Assembly (NCBI RefSeq): GCF_000576425.1
Contig: NZ_KK069991.1
Location: 215,417 to 279,416, forward strand
DNA: 64,000 nt
DNA from: Brachybacterium phenoliresistens
GTDB lineage: Bacteria > Actinomycetota > Actinomycetes > Actinomycetales > Dermabacteraceae
Reading direction: 5' to 3'
The notes under the pieces were generated by a model, which saw nothing but the letters and a program-made list of their open reading frames with translations, was not told the origin of the DNA and searched no databases. Position numbers and translations under genes: made by a program. Positions 50,467-59,087 of the stretch are shown in pieces (within the stretch, counting starts at the first letter, position 1; each line of letters begins with the position of its first letter).

Positions 50467-51722
50467 GCGGGGTCCTCCGGTTCGGCGGCGGGCGGGGCGC
50501 CGAAGCGCGCGGTGAGGCGGTAGACCCCCCGGTCCAGGGCGGTCTCCAGGGTGCCGTCGGGGGCGAGGCGCTCGGCGAGGCCCCGCAGCCCGATGCCGCG
50601 GTCCGGGAGCGGGGCATCGCCTGCACCGTCGTTCTCGATGGTCAGCGAGGTGGGGCCGAGGTCGATGCGCACCCATCTCGGCTGGGCGTGGCGGAGGATG
50701 TTGGTCCCCGCCTCCCGCAGCACCCACGCGGCGGAGCGGGCGGCGGCGGGCGGCAGATCGGCGGCCTCGCCGCGGACCTCGGCGTCGATGCCGGCCGAGC
50801 GCAGCAGGGACAGCGTCCCGCGCAGCTCGGCGGCGAGATCCGCCTCGCGGTACCCGCGGACCAGGGCGCGCATCTGGGACAGGGAGGACCGGGCGATCTG
50901 CGCGACCTCGCGGCCGTGCTGCGCGGCCCGCGGATCGCCGCGCTCGATGAGCTGGCTGGCGAGCTCGGCCTTCACGGCGATGACCGACAGGTCCCGGCCG
51001 GTGACGTCGTGCAGGTCGCGGGCGAAGCGCAGGCGCTCCTCGGCGACCGCGAGCTCGGCCTGCGCCACCCGCGCCTGCTCGAGCTCCCGCACCAGCGCGG
51101 CGAGCCACAGGGAGCTGCGCCCGGCGACCACGAGGCCGGCCAGCAGCGCGAACACCATCGAGGCCTCCGCCCGGTCCAGGCCCAGCAGGTTGCCGGCCAG
51201 GGCGGTCGCCGCGGCCGCCGCCAGCCCCCAGGTCCACGGCAGCCGGATCGCCTGGACCAGCACGAAGCCGGCGAGCACCGCGACGAGGGTGTGCAGGTGC
51301 CCCGGGCCGGGGATCGCGGCCAGCGCCGCCGCAGCGAGCAGCGGCAGCAGGGGGAGGACCAGCACCATCCGGCCCGCGCGGATCACCCCCAGGCGCGGCA
51401 GGTCGTCCTCGCCCATCGGCGCCGGGTCCGCCGCGTCCCAGGCGCGCACGATCAGCAGCGTCGCGACGGCGCTGCAGACGGACTGGAGCAGCAGCAGGGT
51501 GGTGGGCAGCGCCCCGAGGGTCCCGCGCAGCAGCGGCTCGTCCTGGAGGAGGCTCGCGCACATCGGCGGCAGCAGCGCGGCGAGCACCACCAGCGACCAC
51601 ACGGTGTAGTGGCGGAACACGGCCCAGGGGCGCGCCACGGACGGTGCGGGAGCGGCCCCGGTGACGTCGGCGGGCTCGGGGCCGGACGCCGGCGAGGGCG
51701 GTGTCGTCGCAGGTCCGGTCAT
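50463..51722 (-). CDS. Sensor histidine kinase (HisKA_3, DesK/LiaS-like)
   Basis: A 419-residue kinase with four to six membrane helices between about 38 and 205 and no large outer domain, so it likely senses events in the membrane. The dimer/phosphoacceptor segment is ARDLHDVTGRDLSVIAVKAEL with His238, and the ATPase end has AGTNILRHAQPRWV, IENDGAG and GIGLRGLAERL. The ATG at 51722 is preferred over an in-frame GTG 18 bases earlier. It follows the permease gene after 67 bp and overlaps the regulator gene. Confidence 0.92.
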   Translation of the reverse strand: MTGPATTPPSPASGPEPADVTGAAPAPSVARPWAVFRHYTVWSLVVLAALLPPMCASLLQDEPLLRGTLGALPTTLLLLQSVCSAVATLLIVRAWDAADPAPMGEDDLPRLGVIRAGRMVLVLPLLPLLAAAALAAIPGPGHLHTLVAVLAGFVLVQAIRLPWTWGLAAAAATALAGNLLGLDRAEASMVFALLAGLVVAGRSSLWLAALVRELEQARVAQAELAVAEERLRFARDLHDVTGRDLSVIAVKAELASQLIERGDPRAAQHGREVAQIARSSLSQMRALVRGYREADLAAELRGTLSLLRSAGIDAEVRGEAADLPPAAARSAAWVLREAGTNILRHAQPRWVRIDLGPTSLTIENDGAGDAPLPDRGIGLRGLAERLAPDGTLETALDRGVYRLTARFGAPPAAEPEDPA

Positions 51723-51789
51723 GGTTCCCGATCCTCTCACGTCGTGCTCGCCGGGCGCTCGCCGCGCTCGCCGCGCTCGCGCCGCGAGG

Positions 51790-52617
51790 TCACGCCCGCG
51801 GCTCCCAGCGGAAGCGCAGCGCCACGAACCAGCACGCCAGCACCAGCCAGCCCAGCAGGATCCCGACCTGCCCCAGCGCCGAGGTCCACAGCTCGGCGGT
51901 GCCGAGGACCGCGCCGTCCGCGTCCACGCCGAGCCAGCCGCCGCGCACCAGGGCGACGATCGGCGCGGAGGGGACGAAGGCGACCAGGCGCCCGAACCAC
52001 TCCGGCATCGCCGACAGCGGCACGGCGGAGCCGGTGCCGATGATGGCGACGGCCATCAGCGGCAGCGAGGTGACCTGCGCTGACTCGACGGTGCGGGTGA
52101 TGTTCGCGGTGGCCAGCGCCAGCGGCACCAGCAGCACGGCCCCGAGGCCCAGGCCCAGCACGATCAGCGGGGCGCTGCGCGGCGCCGGCAGGTCCAGCAG
52201 CGGGACGGAGATCGCCGCCATCACCGTGATCATCACGGCGGCGATCAGCAGCGCCGGCACGGCGCTCGCGGCCAGGACGGTCGCATCGGCCGCCTCGCCG
52301 GTGCGCAGCCGCTTAAGCACCAGGTCCTGGCGCCGGGCGACGTACGTCGAGAGCAGGTTGTAGTAGACGACGAACAGCAGCGCGATCACGAACATCATGC
52401 CCAGCGCCCCGGCGAGCTGCGCCGGCTCCGCGCCGGCGCGGGCGATCGGCAGGTAGAGGAACGGGATCGCCAGCGGGAACAGCACGGCGGTGACCAGCTG
52501 CATGCGGTTGCGCAGCAGCATCGTCAGCTCGGCGCGGGCCAAGCCCGCCAGGCGACGGCCGGGCAGCACCCGGCGGGCGCGGGGGAGGACGGTCGGGGAG
52601 GCGGGGGCGGCGGTCAT
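51790..52617 (-). CDS. ABC-2 type exporter permease
   Basis: A 275-residue permease with six helices of the ABC-2 class (drug, lipid or peptide export). Typical parts are AELTMLLRNRMQLVTAVLFPLAIPFLYL, YVARRQDLVLKRLRTG and LPLMAVAIIGTGSAVPLSAMPEW. Its start overlaps the ATPase stop by 4 bp, so one ATPase and one permease form the exporter. Confidence 0.9.
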   Translation of the reverse strand: MTAAPASPTVLPRARRVLPGRRLAGLARAELTMLLRNRMQLVTAVLFPLAIPFLYLPIARAGAEPAQLAGALGMMFVIALLFVVYYNLLSTYVARRQDLVLKRLRTGEAADATVLAASAVPALLIAAVMITVMAAISVPLLDLPAPRSAPLIVLGLGLGAVLLVPLALATANITRTVESAQVTSLPLMAVAIIGTGSAVPLSAMPEWFGRLVAFVPSAPIVALVRGGWLGVDADGAVLGTAELWTSALGQVGILLGWLVLACWFVALRFRWEPRA

Positions 52618-53609
52618 GCGGACTCTCCTTCGGCGATGCTGAGGAACACGGTCTCCAGGCTCGCGGCGCGAGCGTCGATGCCGGTCAGGGGGATGCGCTC
52701 GGCCTCGGCCCAGCGCAGCAGGGCGGTGAGGTCCGCCTGCAGGTGCGGCGTGCTCACCCGCAGGCGCTCGCCCTCGCGGCGGGCCTCGCCGTGCAGCGGC
52801 GGGAGCGCGGGGGCGGCGGGCGGGAGGGCGCAGCCGATGGTGGAGGGGTGCCCGGCGACGACCTCGGCCACCGTGCCCTCGCGCACGATCCGGCCCCGGT
52901 GCATGATCGCGAGGCGGTCCGCGAGGGACTCGGCCTCGTCGAGGTAGTGGGTCGTCAGCACGATGGTCGTGCCCTTGTCCTTGAGGCGGCCGATGAGGCT
53001 CCAGGCGCGCGCCCGCGACTCGGGGTCCAGGCCCGTGGTCGGCTCGTCGAGGAACAGGATGTCGGGGCCGCCGGCGATCGCGCAGGCCAGGTCCAGGCGC
53101 CGCACCTCCCCGCCGGAGAGGGCGGAGATGCGGGTGCCGGCGCGGTCGGCGAGGTCGACCTCCTCGAGCACCTCGCCGACCGGGCGGGCGGCGGTGAGGG
53201 TGGCGCTCCACATGCGCAGCGCCTCGGCGACGGCGAGATCGGCCGGGAAGCCGCCGCTCTGCAGCATGAGCCCCTGGTGGGGGCGCACGTGGCGGCGGTC
53301 CCGCCACGGGTCGCGGCCCAGCACCCGGACGGTGCCGGCGCTGGGGCGGGCCAGCCCCTCGAGCACCTCGAGGGTGGAGGTCTTGCCGGCGCCGTTGGTG
53401 CCCAGCAGGCCGAACAGCTCCCCGCGCCGGATCTCGAGGTCGATCCCGGCCACGGCGAGGAAGGCGTCGCGGCCGTGGCCGTAGCGGCGCTCGAGGCCGT
53501 GGGCGGTGATGATCGGCTCGCCGGCGGGTCCGGGGACCGAGGCCGCCGCGGCGGCGGGCGTCGCCGCAGGGGCGGAGGCGGCGGCGGAGCTGCTCACCGG
53601 CGCGCTCAT
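52614..53609 (-). CDS. ABC exporter ATP-binding protein (DrrA/CcmA-like)
   Basis: A 331-residue ATPase. After an Ala/Pro-rich start of 30 residues come Walker A GTNGAGKT, the Q-loop LMLQSGGFP, signature LSGGEVRRL, Walker B ILFLDEPTTGLD and an H-loop TTHYLDEAE. The extra C-terminal 80 residues are of the DrrA type. It overlaps both neighbours by 4 bp (small membrane protein upstream, permease downstream). Substrate may be an antibiotic or a lipid-active compound. Confidence 0.92.
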   Translation of the reverse strand: MSAPVSSSAAASAPAATPAAAAASVPGPAGEPIITAHGLERRYGHGRDAFLAVAGIDLEIRRGELFGLLGTNGAGKTSTLEVLEGLARPSAGTVRVLGRDPWRDRRHVRPHQGLMLQSGGFPADLAVAEALRMWSATLTAARPVGEVLEEVDLADRAGTRISALSGGEVRRLDLACAIAGGPDILFLDEPTTGLDPESRARAWSLIGRLKDKGTTIVLTTHYLDEAESLADRLAIMHRGRIVREGTVAEVVAGHPSTIGCALPPAAPALPPLHGEARREGERLRVSTPHLQADLTALLRWAEAERIPLTGIDARAASLETVFLSIAEGESA

Positions 53610-53878
53610 CGGGTGCTCCCGGCGGGACGGGCGTAGCCGCGCACGGCGAACCCGGCGGCGAGGCGTCCCAGCAGCCACACGGCCATGATGGCGGCGACGA
53701 CGATCGTGCCGAGCAGCGGCGGCTGGAGGACGGCCAGGACCACCGCGATCAGCGCGGCGTTGACCACGAGCGCGAACAGCTCGCGGGACAGCGTGGGAGC
53801 CGGGGCGAAGCCGATGATGTCCATCAGGACGCCGCGGTCGCGGGCGGGGGAGGGGCGGGAGGGGTGCGTCGTGTTCAT
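53606..53878 (-). CDS. Small two-helix membrane protein, first gene of the exporter operon
   Basis: A 90-residue protein with two helices (about 34-52 and 56-75), flanked by an Arg-rich end. GGGGGG lies directly upstream of the ATG, and its stop overlaps the ATPase start. Position suggests an accessory of the exporter or of the sensing kinase. No family is recognised. The 138-bp gap before it holds the operon's promoter region, in which no clear boxes were placed. Confidence 0.75.
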   Translation of the reverse strand: MNTTHPSRPSPARDRGVLMDIIGFAPAPTLSRELFALVVNAALIAVVLAVLQPPLLGTIVVAAIMAVWLLGRLAAGFAVRGYARPAGSTR

Positions 53879-54016
53879 GCCCCCCAGTCTTCCGAGGCGG
53901 CGTCCGTGCAGGTAGGGCCGGGTATCACGAGCCCGGATGCGTTCTGCACGGGATGGGCATGACAGATGTCATGGGGTGCTCCCGCAGTCCCCGCCGGCGG
54001 GGTCGGCGCGTGCGGC

Positions 54017-54898
54017 TCAGCCCTGTGCGGCGGCGGCGCGCGAGAACCGGTAGGGGCGGGTGATCGCCTCCCGGGCGAAGCCCCGGGCGACGAAGAAGGC
54101 CTGTCCGGCGGTGCTGTCCTCATGGACGGTCGCGGTCGCCTCGGGGCGGCCGGTGAGCCGCCGCGCGCCGTCGAGCAGGGCGGCGGCGATGCCGTGGCGG
54201 CGGGCGACGGGATGCACGGCCAGGAAGTCGAGGTGCAGCATCCGCTCTCCCTGCTCCTGCCAGGTGACGTAGCCGGCGATCTCGTCCCCGCTGGGGCAGA
54301 TCAGGGTGCGGTACGGGCTGCGCGGATCGAGGATCTCCGCGGCGCTCGCGTAGGTGCCGGGGAACGCGGAGTCGTGCAGCGCGCGCAGCCGGGGGAGGTC
54401 ATCGGCCCCCGCCTCGCGCAGCTCCAGGTCGCCCCCGGTCAGCTCCCCGATCTCCCCGTCCACGGCATCGTCGCGCCGCGCGAGCACATGGTGCGCCGCG
54501 CCGCGCTCCCACCCGGCCGCCTGCGCGAGCTCGGCGAGGCGGGCGTGGGCGTCATCGGCGAACATCTCGTGCCGGGAGACGGGCGAGAGCTCGACCACCT
54601 CGGCGAGCACCGCCGGCGCCGCGGTGCGCCAGCCCTCCTCCGTCGCCCACGGGCCGTGGACCCAGGCGAGGTCGAGGTCCTCGTCCCACTCGAGGAGCGC
54701 GGCGGCCAGGATCCGGCCCGCCTCGTCCCGGCGCAGGCGCAGCGTCTCCCGCCAGTCCTGATCGAGGTCCGCGAGATCGGCCCGGATCTCCTCCGGGTCC
54801 GTGCCCAGATAGGCGCAGGCGCTCGCCGGCGACTGCTGCGCCGCGATGATCAGGTCCAGGGCGGCCCGCTGGTCGTCCTCGGGCGTGGCGGTGCTCAT
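54017..54898 (-). CDS. GNAT acetyltransferase with extra N-terminal domain
   Basis: A 293-residue protein. The C-terminal half (about 157-290) is a GNAT domain (LELREAGADDLPRLRALHDSAFPGTY, LDFLAVHPVARRHGIAAALLDGARRL, STAGQAFFVARGFAREAI). The N-terminal half (about 20-150) has the same order of short strands and helices, so it may be a second, worn GNAT unit. The substrate is unknown. It is divergent from the cyclase gene across 83 bp. Confidence 0.85.
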   Translation of the reverse strand: MSTATPEDDQRAALDLIIAAQQSPASACAYLGTDPEEIRADLADLDQDWRETLRLRRDEAGRILAAALLEWDEDLDLAWVHGPWATEEGWRTAAPAVLAEVVELSPVSRHEMFADDAHARLAELAQAAGWERGAAHHVLARRDDAVDGEIGELTGGDLELREAGADDLPRLRALHDSAFPGTYASAAEILDPRSPYRTLICPSGDEIAGYVTWQEQGERMLHLDFLAVHPVARRHGIAAALLDGARRLTGRPEATATVHEDSTAGQAFFVARGFAREAITRPYRFSRAAAAQG

Positions 54899-54981
54899 CG
54901 CACCAGCTTCGCAGGGATCCGGCCCGGCCGCACGATGATCCGCGGGACGGGGAGGCGGCCGGCCTCCGTATCCTCGGTCCC

Positions 54982-55632
54982 ATGCGACGCATCGACCTCA
55001 GCCATCCGATCGCCGACGGGACCGTCACCTACCCGGGACTTCCCGGCCCGGTGATCGAGGATCATCTGAGCTTCGAGGCCTCGGCGGAGCACTACGCTCC
55101 CGGGACCGAGTTCCGGATCGGCCGGATCACGATGGTCGCCAACACGGGCACCTACCTGGACACGCCGGCCCACCGCTTCCGCGACGGCCATGACCTGGCG
55201 CAGCTCCCGCTGGAGAGCTGCGCCCTGCTGCCGGCCGCGGTCGTGGACGCCGGCCCCGGTCCCATCGGCCCGGAGGCGCTGGGCGGCATCGAGGTCGCCG
55301 GCGCGGCCGTGCTCCTGCGCACGGGCTGGTCGCAGCACTGGGGCACCGCGCGCTACGGGGACGTGGACCATCCCTTCCTCACGGCGGAGGGGGCCCACCA
55401 CCTGGTGCAGGCCGGCGCCCGGCTGGTCGGGATCGACTCCGTGAACATCGACGCGACCGACGGCGGGGACCGCCCCGCGCACACGACGCTGCTGGCCGCC
55501 GGGATCCCGGTGGTCGAGCACCTCACGAACCTCGATCAGCTCCCCGCGTCCGGCGCGACCTTCACCGCCGTGCCGGTCGCGGTGCAGGGGATGGCGACCT
55601 TCCCGGTCCGCGCCTTCGCCGCCGTCGCCTGA
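54982..55632 (+). CDS. Cyclase family protein (kynurenine formamidase-like)
   Basis: A 216-residue metal-dependent hydrolase of the cyclase family: IDLSHPIADGTVTYPGLP at the start and NTGTYLDTPAHRF for the usual H-x-GTH-x-D-x-P-x-H motif. The first His and the Thr-His are replaced by Asn and Thr-Tyr, so two metal ligands are altered while Asp and the last His remain. VGIDSVNIDATDGGDRPAHTTLLAAGIPVVEHLTNLD is typical. TATCCT lies 7 bases before the ATG (leaderless). Activity in tryptophan breakdown cannot be assumed. Confidence 0.85.
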   Translation: MRRIDLSHPIADGTVTYPGLPGPVIEDHLSFEASAEHYAPGTEFRIGRITMVANTGTYLDTPAHRFRDGHDLAQLPLESCALLPAAVVDAGPGPIGPEALGGIEVAGAAVLLRTGWSQHWGTARYGDVDHPFLTAEGAHHLVQAGARLVGIDSVNIDATDGGDRPAHTTLLAAGIPVVEHLTNLDQLPASGATFTAVPVAVQGMATFPVRAFAAVA

Positions 55633-55641
55633 GCGACGGCG

Positions 55642-55740
55642 TCATCCCTGCGGCGCGCCGATGCGGTCCAGGGCGCGGCGGATCGCCGCCCGGGCGTCGT
55701 CCCGGCCCGCCCAGCCCAGGAGGACGGCCTGCGTGGTGCC
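55642..55740 (-). pseudogene. C-terminal remnant, possibly of a TetR-type regulator
   Basis: On the minus strand a frame ending at TGA 55644-55642 reads EGTTQAVLLGWAGRDDARAA and further to RALDRIGAPQG. The pattern and end resemble the C-terminus of TetR-family regulators. No start or DNA-binding part exists upstream; the frame loses sense where the hydrolase remnant of the opposite strand begins. The family call is tentative. Confidence 0.4.
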
Positions 55741-55900
55741 CTCGGAGCTCGCGGGCGGCGCCGCGAGCGTCGAGCGCCTCCGCGGACTGCTCCCGGAGGC
55801 CGAGGTCACCCTGTGGCCGGGCGCCTCGCACTCGCTGCCGATGGAGCGCCGTGCCCAGCTCGGCCCCGACCTCCTCGAGCTCTGGGCCGAGCATCCCTGA
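55733..55900 (+). pseudogene. C-terminal remnant of an alpha/beta hydrolase
   Basis: The frame VVPSELAGGAASVERLRGLL, then PEAEVTLWPGASHSLPMERR and an ending LGPDLLELWAEHP matches the last ~55 residues of alpha/beta hydrolases, with the catalytic His in GASHSLPME. The upstream two thirds, with the nucleophile, are absent. It begins where a fragment on the opposite strand ends, suggesting a deletion that removed the start halves of two divergent genes. Confidence 0.6.
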
Positions 55901-55917
55901 GCCGGCCGCCCCTCAGG

Positions 55918-56778
55918 TCAGCGCCTGGTCAGCTCCGCCGCCAGGTCCTCGACGCGCACGCGCAGCGCGTCGAGGATCAGTCGCATCCGCTCCTCGCCCT
56001 CGATCCCGCGGGCGGAGGGCTCGTCGAGGACCCAGGTGTCGATGGTGCCGGCCATCCCCGGGACCGGGTCCACCTGCGCCTCCTCGCCGACGACGACCAC
56101 GCGGTCCACCCGGCGCAGCAGATCGGGGTCGACGGGCTTGGGGTGCTCGCCGTCCATGCTCGCGCCGACCTCGGCCACCGAGGCCGCGGACTGCGCGTTC
56201 AGGGCGCCGCCGGGCTTCGTGCCGGCCGAGTGGACCTCGACCGCGTCCCCGGCCTGATGGCGCAGGAGGGCCGCGGCCATCTGGGACTTGCCGCCGTTCT
56301 TCACGCACACGAACAGCACGGACGGCTTCGACCCGGCCTGCGGTGCGGCCCCCTCGGCCGATGCCGAGGGCTCGAGGGAGGCGATGAGCTCGACCACGCG
56401 GCGGCGGATCTCGTCGCGGATCGGGCGGACCGCCTCGATGCCCTGCCCGGCCGGGTCCTCGAGCGCCCAGTCCTCGTAGCGCTTGCCGGGATAGAAGGGG
56501 CACGCGTCGCCGCATCCCATGGTGATCACGACGTCGGAGGCCTGGACGGACTCCGGGGTGAGGACCTTGGGCTGCTCGGCGCGGATGTCGATGCCCTCCT
56601 CGAGCATCGCCTCCACGGCGACGGGGTTGATCTGCTCGGCCGGCATCGACCCGGCGGAGCGGACCTCGATGCGGCCCTCGCCGAGGTGGCGGAGGAAGCC
56701 GGCGGCCATCTGCGACCTCCCGGCGTTGTGGACGCAGACCAACAGGACGGCGGGACGGGCGGTCGGGGCGGCGGTCAT
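55918..56778 (-). CDS. arsC: Tandem low-molecular-weight phosphatase-fold arsenate reductase (ArsC-ArsC fusion)
   Basis: A 286-residue protein made of two LMW-PTP/ArsC domains. Domain 1 (about 10-140) has a full P-loop Cys15-x5-Arg21-Ser (CVHNAGRS) and the [10 protein letters not shown]-x-LEDP end, as in thioredoxin- or mycothiol-linked arsenate reductases. Domain 2 (about 153-286) has CVKNGGKS, so Lys164 replaces the P-loop Arg; a form like this is known from corynebacterial and other actinobacterial ArsC proteins. The fusion places two different reductase types in one chain. It is the last gene of the arsenic operon, 10 bp after the ArsR-ArsC gene. Confidence 0.9.
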   Translation of the reverse strand: MTAAPTARPAVLLVCVHNAGRSQMAAGFLRHLGEGRIEVRSAGSMPAEQINPVAVEAMLEEGIDIRAEQPKVLTPESVQASDVVITMGCGDACPFYPGKRYEDWALEDPAGQGIEAVRPIRDEIRRRVVELIASLEPSASAEGAAPQAGSKPSVLFVCVKNGGKSQMAAALLRHQAGDAVEVHSAGTKPGGALNAQSAASVAEVGASMDGEHPKPVDPDLLRRVDRVVVVGEEAQVDPVPGMAGTIDTWVLDEPSARGIEGEERMRLILDALRVRVEDLAAELTRR

Positions 56779-56788
56779 GGGGAGCTCC

Positions 56789-57814
56789 TCAGGAATCGGC
56801 GGGGGAGAGGGTGTCGAGCAGGGCGCGGACGCGCCCGGCGATGTCGTCGCGGATCGCGCGGGCGCCCTCGGCGGAGGCGAGGGCCGGGTCGCCCACGTTC
56901 CAGTCCTCGTAGCGCACGCCGGGGATCACGGGGCACACGTCGCCGCAGCCCATGGTGATCACGACGTCGGCCGCACGGACGGCGTCGTCGGTCAGCGGCT
57001 TGGGGAAGCGCTCTGCGGTGGCGCCCTCGCCCTCGATCTCCACCAGCAGCGAGCGCACGTGCGGGTGGACGTCGGTGGCCGGGGCGGAGCCGGCCGAGCG
57101 GGCCACCACCCGGCCCTCGGAGAGCTGGTTCACCAGCGCGGCGGCGAGCTGCGAGCGCCCCGCGTTGGCGACGCACACGAACAGCACCTGGGGCGCTCCG
57201 GCGCCGCGCTCGCGGGCGATGTCCGCCAGGCGCTGGCGGGCGAAGCGCTCGGTGAGCGGGACCAGATGGGCGGTGATCCGCGCCGTGCGGGCCAGCGCCG
57301 TGAACGACTCCCGCACGATCGCCAGGACCAGATGGTCCTCGAGCTCGGGCATCTCGGCGGCGAGCTCCTCAGCGAGGTGCGTGATCCGGTCGTCGAGATC
57401 GTCCGGGACGGGGGCGACGGGCTCGGCAGGAGAGCCGGTCGCCGGGTCGAGCCCTTCGACGGCGGCGGGGGCGAAGGCGTCCAGCAGCGCGGCCACCGCG
57501 CTGCGGCGCGGCGCGGGGATGCGGTACCAGACCCAGGTGCCGCGGCGCTCGGAGGTGAGCAGGCCCGCCTCGCGCAGGGTCCTCAGATGGTGGGAGACGG
57601 TGGGCTGGGAGACCTCGGCGAGCTCGGCGAGGTCGCACACGCAGGACTCGCCGCGCGGATCGGTCGCGATGGCGGAGAGCATCCGCAGGCGCAGCGGATC
57701 GGCGAGGGCCTTGAGGGCGGCGGCGACGGAGCTCGCCGCCTCGGGGCCGATGGCGTGGGTCGCCGCGGGCGCGCAGGGCGCGTCGGCGGCAGGGAGCGGT
57801 TCGATGAGGGTCAT
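56789..57814 (-). CDS. ArsR repressor fused to ArsC arsenate reductase
   Basis: A 341-residue fusion. The N-terminal ArsR winged helix (about 25-118) has the As(III) site ESCVCDL (Cys58, Cys60) just before the recognition helix [14 protein letters not shown] helical linker (about 138-200) of the kind found in such fusions is next. The C-terminal ArsC domain (about 207-335) has CVANAGRS (Cys214 to Arg220) and [11 protein letters not shown]. So sensor and reductase share one chain. Its start overlaps the stop of acr3 by 4 bp. Confidence 0.93.
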   Translation of the reverse strand: MTLIEPLPAADAPCAPAATHAIGPEAASSVAAALKALADPLRLRMLSAIATDPRGESCVCDLAELAEVSQPTVSHHLRTLREAGLLTSERRGTWVWYRIPAPRRSAVAALLDAFAPAAVEGLDPATGSPAEPVAPVPDDLDDRITHLAEELAAEMPELEDHLVLAIVRESFTALARTARITAHLVPLTERFARQRLADIARERGAGAPQVLFVCVANAGRSQLAAALVNQLSEGRVVARSAGSAPATDVHPHVRSLLVEIEGEGATAERFPKPLTDDAVRAADVVITMGCGDVCPVIPGVRYEDWNVGDPALASAEGARAIRDDIAGRVRALLDTLSPADS

Positions 57815-58926
57815 GAGGTCCTCGATTCCTCGGCGGTGAGGGTGGGGGCGGGATCGGCGAAGGGGTCGGTGCCGAACCAGGTGCGGGCCAGGCGCAGGGA
57901 GACGTAGACCAGCCCCACCAGCACCGGGACCTCGATCAGCGGGCCGACGACCCCGGCGAGGGCCTGCCCGGAGGCGGCGCCGAAGGTGCCGATCGCGACG
58001 GCGATCGCCAGCTCGAAGTTGTTGCCGGCGGCGGTGAACGCGAGGGTGGTCGAGCGGGCGTAGCCCAGCCCCAGCATGCGACCCAGCCCCATGCCGGCGA
58101 ACCACATCAGGGCGAAGTAGACCAGCAGCGGCAGCGCGATCCGGGCGACGTCGCCGGGGCGGGCGGCGATGGCCTCGCCCTGCAGGGCGAACAGCAGGGC
58201 GATGGTGAACAGCAGCCCGTACAGGGCCCACGGGCCGATGCGCGGCAGGAAGCGCTCCTCGTACCAGTCGCGGCCGCGACGGCGCTCGCCGATCCATCGG
58301 GAGGCGAAGCCCGCGATCAGCGGCACCCCGAGGAAGACCAGCACGTTCAGGGCGATCTGCGCCATCGAGACCTCGAGGCCCTGGGTGTCCAGGCCCAGCC
58401 AGGCCGGCAGGACGGTGAGGTAGAACCAGCCCAGGCCGGCGAAGGCGAGGACCTGGAAGACGGAGTTCACGGCGACCAGCACGGCGGTGGCCTCGCGGTC
58501 CCCGCAGGCCAGATCGTTCCAGATCACGACCATGGCGATGCAGCGGGCCAGGCCCACGATGATCAGGCCGGTGCGGTACTCCGGCAGGTCTGCCAGGAAG
58601 ATCCAGGCGAGCGCGAACATGAGCAGCGGGCCCAGGATCCAGTTCAGCAGCAGCGAGGACACCAGCAGCCGCCGGTCCCGGGCCACGGCGCCGACCTTGT
58701 CGTAGCGCACCTTCGCCAGCACCGGGTACATCATCACCAGCAGGCCCAGGCCGATGGGCAGCGAGATTCCGCCGACCTCGAGCCGGGACAGGACGCCGGA
58801 GAGCCCCGGCACGAAGCGGCCGAGCACGAGGCCGGCGACCATCGCCAGGCCGATCCACAGCGGGAGCCAGCGGTCGAGGGTGGACAGGCGCTTCGGGGTG
58901 GCCCGCGGCGGGGCGTGCATCGACAT
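57811..58926 (-). CDS. acr3: Arsenite efflux carrier Acr3
   Basis: A 371-residue carrier with ten helices that exports As(III)-hydroxide. Family hallmarks are the helix-4 Cys in VGLARCIAMVVIWNDLACGD and the Glu in GPLIEVPVLVGLVYVSL. It is first in the operon and is followed by ArsR-ArsC and ArsC-ArsC. ATG at 58926 is four bases from the -10 box TATAGA (58935-58930), too near to be inside the transcript, so the second ATG at 58920 (MHAPPRATPK) may be the real start. Repression by the operon's own ArsR is expected. Confidence 0.94.
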   Translation of the reverse strand: MSMHAPPRATPKRLSTLDRWLPLWIGLAMVAGLVLGRFVPGLSGVLSRLEVGGISLPIGLGLLVMMYPVLAKVRYDKVGAVARDRRLLVSSLLLNWILGPLLMFALAWIFLADLPEYRTGLIIVGLARCIAMVVIWNDLACGDREATAVLVAVNSVFQVLAFAGLGWFYLTVLPAWLGLDTQGLEVSMAQIALNVLVFLGVPLIAGFASRWIGERRRGRDWYEERFLPRIGPWALYGLLFTIALLFALQGEAIAARPGDVARIALPLLVYFALMWFAGMGLGRMLGLGYARSTTLAFTAAGNNFELAIAVAIGTFGAASGQALAGVVGPLIEVPVLVGLVYVSLRLARTWFGTDPFADPAPTLTAEESRTS

Positions 58927-58929
58927 GTC

Positions 58930-58945
58930 TCTATATTGACGGTGA
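58930..58945 (-). promoter_or_regulatory. Promoter of the arsenic operon
   Basis: TATAGA on the minus strand (58935-58930) is a good -10 box; the adjoining TCAATAT/ATATTGA stretch is the most A+T-rich point of the region and is the natural place for the ArsR site. A full inverted repeat was not made out. Confidence 0.55.
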
Positions 58946-59025
58946 TCGAAGCAGAGGGCAAGGGGTGTCCGACGGGTGCGTGGCCCAGGTCTCTGCGGCG
59001 CGTGCACGGACGGCGGTCCCACGTC

Positions 59026-59053
59026 CTCGAGCCAGGCGATTGCCCGGCTCGAG
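59026..59053 (-). terminator. Hairpin after the epimerase gene
   Basis: CTCGAGCC (59026-59033) pairs with GGCTCGAG (59046-59053), continued inside by GGC/GCC around GATT. It lies 35 bases past the stop codon of the epimerase. Confidence 0.6.
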
Positions 59054-59087
59054 TACCTCAGGCAGCCGTTCGTGCTCGCGGCGGGGG

